DNA of 64,000 nucleotides from positions 51,240-115,239 of the forward strand of contig NZ_PCPB01000011.1 in the NCBI RefSeq assembly GCF_002979535.1. The letters are read 5' to 3'. The notes below the pieces were generated by a model that was given only the letters and a program-made list of their open reading frames with translations, was not told the origin of the DNA and did not search any database. The number at the start of each line of letters is the position of its first letter. The first letter of the stretch is position 1. Made by a program: the position numbers and the translations under genes. Source of the stretch: Brevundimonas sp. MYb52 (lineage in GTDB: Bacteria; Pseudomonadota; Alphaproteobacteria; Caulobacterales; Caulobacteraceae). Positions 59,653 to 64,000 of the stretch are shown one piece after another.

Positions 59653-60954
59653 ATGTTCTCCAAGACCATGACTGCAATCTTCGTCGTTGCGGCGACGGCC
59701 GTCGGGGCCGCGCAGGCCAGAGCCGCCGAGCCAGCGCGGACCTATGCGGTCAGCGGCGAGTGCGGCGGGCGGCCGGCGACGACGGTGCGGATGGCGCCGG
59801 ACCTGTGTCTGGGTCTGGTCTGGCAGGGGGCGGGCGCCGACGGTCCGCGAATGCCGCGCGGCCTGATGCAGTTGGCCGACGGCGACTGGCTGGTGACCGA
59901 CCTGGGCGGCTGGGAGGCGGGGAAGGGCGCGATCTGGCGCCTGTCGTTTGCGTCGGATGGCGCGGCGCGCTGGCGGCGACTGGCGGGCGGTTTGTCGATG
60001 CCGCACACGGTGGCGCGCGGGCCGGACGGACGCCTCTATGTGTCCGAGATGAACCGCATCCTGACGCTGGACCCCGAGGCGGCGGACCCGGGGCAAAGCG
60101 TGCGGACCGTGATCGGCGACCTGCCGGACAACCGCCTGCACGATAACCGCCACCCGCTGTCGAGTTTTGTTTTCGACGGGAACGGCGACCTGCTGGTCAA
60201 TGTCGGGGCGCCCAGCGACCGCTGTCTGGATGCGGCGGGCAAACCAAGAGCGGATGCGCGCGGAGCCTGCGTCGAGGAGGCGAAGACGGCCCAGGTTCGG
60301 CGCCACGCCTATCTGGGGAATGGCCGCTGGGCCGAGGAGAGCACGGTCTTCGCCAGCGGGCTGAGGAACTCCATCGCCCTGGTCCGTCATTCGTCGGGGA
60401 CGGTGCTGCAGGCCGAGAACTCGGTGGACCTGCCGACGGCGGAGCATCCGTTCGATGAGGTCAATGTGCTGCGCCAGGGCGGGCATTACGGCTGGCCCTA
60501 TTGCGTGGATTTGCAGACGCCGCTGCCCGGTTGGCCGGCGCGTCAGGCGCGCTGCGGTGAACGCGATCAGCCGGTCGCCCTGCTGCCGCCGCACGCGGCG
60601 CCGCTGGACATGATCTATTACGAGGGGGCGATGTTTCCGGAACTGCGTGGCCGTCTGCTGATGACCTGGCATGGCTTTCGCCGTACGGCGGGGCGGATCA
60701 CGGCGGTGGAGACGAACGAGGCCGGAGTTCCGCTGACGGACACGGGCGGGCGCTACGCCATCTATCCGCGCGGGTCGCTGGCCTATCCGGCCGGGGCGCC
60801 GAGCGTGAAGGGCAAGGTGTTGACGCCGGGCTGGGACCGCGTGGCCGGGCGTCAGCCGCGCGGCTCGCCGGTGGTCATGGCGGTGGCCGCCGACGGGTCG
60901 ATCTGGGTCACGGACGACCGTAGCCGGGCGATCCTGAGGATCGCCCGGCCCTAG
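59653..60954 (+). CDS. Exported glucose/sorbosone dehydrogenase-like beta-propeller protein
   Basis: 433 residues with a signal peptide. Beta-propeller segments: MPRGLMQLADGDWLVTDLGG, LSMPHTVARGPDGRLYVSEM, VFASGLRNSIALVRHSSGTV, and a late GHYGWPYC typical of the PQQ-dependent soluble sugar dehydrogenase (GSDH) fold. Whether PQQ is bound cannot be told. Periplasmic. Confidence 0.75.
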   Translation: MFSKTMTAIFVVAATAVGAAQARAAEPARTYAVSGECGGRPATTVRMAPDLCLGLVWQGAGADGPRMPRGLMQLADGDWLVTDLGGWEAGKGAIWRLSFASDGAARWRRLAGGLSMPHTVARGPDGRLYVSEMNRILTLDPEAADPGQSVRTVIGDLPDNRLHDNRHPLSSFVFDGNGDLLVNVGAPSDRCLDAAGKPRADARGACVEEAKTAQVRRHAYLGNGRWAEESTVFASGLRNSIALVRHSSGTVLQAENSVDLPTAEHPFDEVNVLRQGGHYGWPYCVDLQTPLPGWPARQARCGERDQPVALLPPHAAPLDMIYYEGAMFPELRGRLLMTWHGFRRTAGRITAVETNEAGVPLTDTGGRYAIYPRGSLAYPAGAPSVKGKVLTPGWDRVAGRQPRGSPVVMAVAADGSIWVTDDRSRAILRIARP

Positions 60955-60971
60955 GCTTTGGTCTTTAGGGC

Positions 60972-62204
<1,233 letters not shown>

Positions 62205-62312
62205 CAGTCGAAACTTCCTTTCGAGAAAACGCGGGGAGGCGTGTTTGGCGCGCTTAAAGGACCAGACGCCGCGCGATGCAAGGGCATGATTGTGTCGTGA
62301 GCCCCAGATGTG

Positions 62313-62343
62313 AAAAAGGCGCCGCGACCGAAGCCGCGACGCC
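62313..62343 (-). terminator. Intrinsic terminator after metK
   Basis: 11-bp stem (two G-U pairs) closed by a UUCG tetraloop and followed by TTTTT on the minus strand. Confidence 0.88.
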
Positions 62344-62369
62344 CTTCAGGATTCAGGCGGCCGCTGGCC

Positions 62370-63566
62370 TCAGACGAGGGCCTTGAGCTGGTCGACCAGA
62401 TCGGTCTTTTCCCAGCTGAAGCCGCCGTCGGCGTCGGGGCTGCGGCCAAAGTGGCCATAGGCGGCGCTGCGGCGATAGATGGGCTTGTTCAGGCCCAGGT
62501 GCTCGCGGATGGCGCGCGGTGAGGCGCCGCCGATCAGCCGGGGCAGTTCGGCTTCCAGCACCGCCTCGTCGATCTTGCCCGTGCCGTGCAGGTCGACGTG
62601 GACCGACAGGGGCTTGGACACGCCGATGGCGTAGCTGATCTGGATGGTGCAGCGGTCGGCCAGGCCGGCGGCGACCACGTTCTTGGCCAGGTAGCGGCAG
62701 GCATAGGCGGCCGAACGGTCGACCTTGGTCGGGTCCTTGCCCGAGAAGGCGCCGCCGCCGTGGGGCGCTGCGCCGCCGTAGGTGTCGACGATGATCTTGC
62801 GGCCGGTCACGCCGGCGTCGCCGTCAGGCCCGCCGATGACGAAGGTGCCGGTCGGGTTGATGTGCCACTCGGTCTCATTGGTGATGAAGCCGGCGGGCAG
62901 CACCTTCTCGACATAGGGTTTGACGATGGCGGCGACCTGATCCTGGCTGAGCCCGTCCTTGTGCTGGGTCGAGACGACGATCGAGGTGGCGCGCACCGGG
63001 CGGCCATCCTGATAGAAGAGGGTGACCTGGCTCTTGGCGTCGGGCTCCAGGCCCGGCTCCTCGCCCGAATGGCGGGCCTCGGCCAGGGCCTTCAGGATGT
63101 TGTGGCTGTATTGCAGGGTGGCCGGCATCAGCTCGGGCGTCTCGTTCGAGGCGTAGCCGAACATGATGCCCTGGTCGCCGGCGCCCTCGTCCTTGTCCTC
63201 GCCGGCGTCGACGCCCTGGGCGATGTGGGCCGACTGCGGGTGCAGGTTGTTCTCGAAGCGGAAGGTCTTCCAGTGGAAGCCGTCCTGCTCATAGCCGATG
63301 TCGCGGACCACGCCGCGCACCGTGTCCTCGATCTCCTGCTCGACGCCGGGGGCCCAGTTGCCCTCGACGTCCATGATGCCCTTGCCGCGGATTTCACCGG
63401 CCAGAACCACCAGGTTGGTCGTCGTCAGGGTCTCGCACGCCACGCGCGCCTCGGGGTCCTTGGACAGAAACAGGTCGACGATGGAGTCGGAGATCTGATC
63501 CGCGACCTTGTCGGGGTGGCCTTCCGAGACGCTCTCGGAGGTGAACAGAAACGACGAACGGGCCAA
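62370..63566 (-). CDS. metK: S-adenosylmethionine synthetase
   Basis: 398 residues from a TTG at 63566 with AGGAG six bases upstream, giving [20 protein letters not shown], the normal MetK N-terminus. An in-frame ATG at 63602 adds 12 residues and lies inside the palindrome at 63600. Contains the ATP motif [12 protein letters not shown] and the C-terminal [20 protein letters not shown]. Makes SAM from methionine and ATP. Confidence 0.93.
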   Translation of the reverse strand: MARSSFLFTSESVSEGHPDKVADQISDSIVDLFLSKDPEARVACETLTTTNLVVLAGEIRGKGIMDVEGNWAPGVEQEIEDTVRGVVRDIGYEQDGFHWKTFRFENNLHPQSAHIAQGVDAGEDKDEGAGDQGIMFGYASNETPELMPATLQYSHNILKALAEARHSGEEPGLEPDAKSQVTLFYQDGRPVRATSIVVSTQHKDGLSQDQVAAIVKPYVEKVLPAGFITNETEWHINPTGTFVIGGPDGDAGVTGRKIIVDTYGGAAPHGGGAFSGKDPTKVDRSAAYACRYLAKNVVAAGLADRCTIQISYAIGVSKPLSVHVDLHGTGKIDEAVLEAELPRLIGGASPRAIREHLGLNKPIYRRSAAYGHFGRSPDADGGFSWEKTDLVDQLKALV

Positions 63567-63599
63567 GGCAGGCTCCTGCAAGACGGTGAGGCCGACAGA

Positions 63600-63621
63600 C
63601 ATATAAAGATATGCTTATACG
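63600..63621. promoter_or_regulatory. Palindromic operator candidate upstream of metK
   Basis: A 22-bp AT-rich imperfect palindrome (16 of 22 positions symmetric) starting CATATAAAGATATG and ending TTATACG, 34 bp upstream of the metK TTG. Its form resembles sites of ArsR-family SAH/SAM-responsive regulators of methionine genes; the regulator is not in the window. Confidence 0.5.
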
Positions 63622-63739
63622 TTCAAGTGATGACCGAAAAGTGGAGCACGGAATCATCTCCGGGCGCCGACGACGGATCGCGCGCGAACGGATGGACGGC
63701 CGGGGCCGACTTCTTCTGATTTCAATGTCGGAAAGGAAG

Positions 63740-63815
63740 TGGTGCCGCTTAGGTGACTCGAACACCTGACCCCATCATTACGAATGATGTGCTCTACCGG
63801 CTGAGCTAAAGCGGC
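63740..63815 (-). tRNA. tRNA-Thr (CGU)
   Basis: 76 bases including encoded CCA. Acceptor GCCGCTT/AAGCGGC, D-arm GCTC/GAGC, anticodon arm CATCA-TTCGTAA-TGATG with anticodon CGT (63782-63780), T-arm AGGTG-TTCGAGT-CACCT. Reads ACG codons. Confidence 0.97.
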
Positions 63816-63863
63816 TCCGGTCGGCGGCCTGACGAGTGTCGAGGGCCGCGCGAGGTCGGGTCT

Positions 63864-64000
63864 TTATACGGGTCCGGCGGACTTGCCAAGCGCTGTCAGG
63901 ACGGAAGTTTCATCCGGGGCGTCGGCGGTGCGGATTTCGGTGAAGCTGAGGGCGGAAAGCGGGGCGGCGGCGGCGGCGGAGATGCAGACGGCGAGGCGCG
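63864..64000 (-). CDS. hemD: Probable uroporphyrinogen-III synthase, C-terminal end
   Basis: Last 44 codons only, to the stop at 63866-63864. The text RLAVCISAAAAAPLSALSFT then EIRTADAPDETSVL fits the C-terminus of HemD (ISxxxAxxL...A.APDE..LL). Most of the gene is outside the window, so this is a tentative call. Confidence 0.5.
   Translation of the reverse strand, partial: RLAVCISAAAAAPLSALSFTEIRTADAPDETSVLTALGKSAGPV

Noticed and set aside
63603..63739. Possible SAM riboswitch upstream of metK
   Set aside because: I looked for SAM-II or SAM/SAH-type pseudoknot elements and found no convincing conserved core; the AT-rich palindrome is a better candidate regulator site.

Overview
This 64 kb window is high-GC chromosomal DNA from an alphaproteobacterium of the Caulobacteraceae, most likely Brevundimonas or a close relative. 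The evidence is the Caulobacter-type gene order around a replication origin (dnaQ, coaE, aroE, maf, DUF299 kinase | hemE), the order rho, mnmE, mnmG, rsmG, parA, parB, a giant GdhZ-type glutamate dehydrogenase, and families typical of this group (NtrZ-like, CC0125-like lipoprotein, DUF3576, DUF6489, DUF6065). Nearly everything is ordinary core genome. There is no phage, insertion sequence, CRISPR array or defence island.

Layout. From 1 to 20.7 kb nearly all genes lie on the minus strand: miaB (partial), fur, rimI, tsaB, two XRE-type regulators, nfuA, a universal stress protein, gdhZ, an AI-2E-family permease, mltA, a Tim44-domain gene, dnaQ, an APH(6)-like kinase, coaE, aroE, maf and the DUF299 regulatory kinase. 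From 21.3 to 31.9 kb all genes lie on the plus strand: hemE, hemH, hemJ, rho, DUF6489, mnmE, mnmG, rsmG, parA, parB. The switch falls in a 0.5 kb gap that I read as the chromosomal origin, so transcription runs with the forks on both arms. Six parS or parS-like sites flank it (2.9 to 30.1 kb), and parAB lies about 9 kb away. From 32 to 64 kb the strands mix: holA, lptE, leuS; ntrZ-like, thiE-like, yggS-like; an OmpR-type and a LysR-type regulator; xthA, lolA, ftsK; ubiH-like; trm112-like, LON-domain and CnoX-like genes; several secreted proteins of unknown function; argG; metK; one tRNA-Thr; and the 3' end of a probable hemD.

The most interesting features are non-coding. (1) The origin gap has 11 GGCGCC palindromes, seven GANTC (CcrM) sites and several TATCCCC-type DnaA-like boxes, but no recognisable TTAA-N7-TTAA CtrA box. 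(2) At 9.8-9.9 kb the minus strand carries a complete small-RNA architecture: promoter, two hairpins whose loops share one 12-nt CU-rich anti-Shine-Dalgarno core, and an intrinsic terminator. A second, weaker candidate of similar design lies between lolA and xthA. (3) A short structured element recurs just 3' of at least eight genes in a fixed orientation, with covarying stems and a constant CTGCTTGAG tail. (4) Several families of dispersed intergenic inverted repeats are present. (5) Two small membrane-protein genes of 40 and 67 codons can be called; the second has a CtrA-like box upstream.
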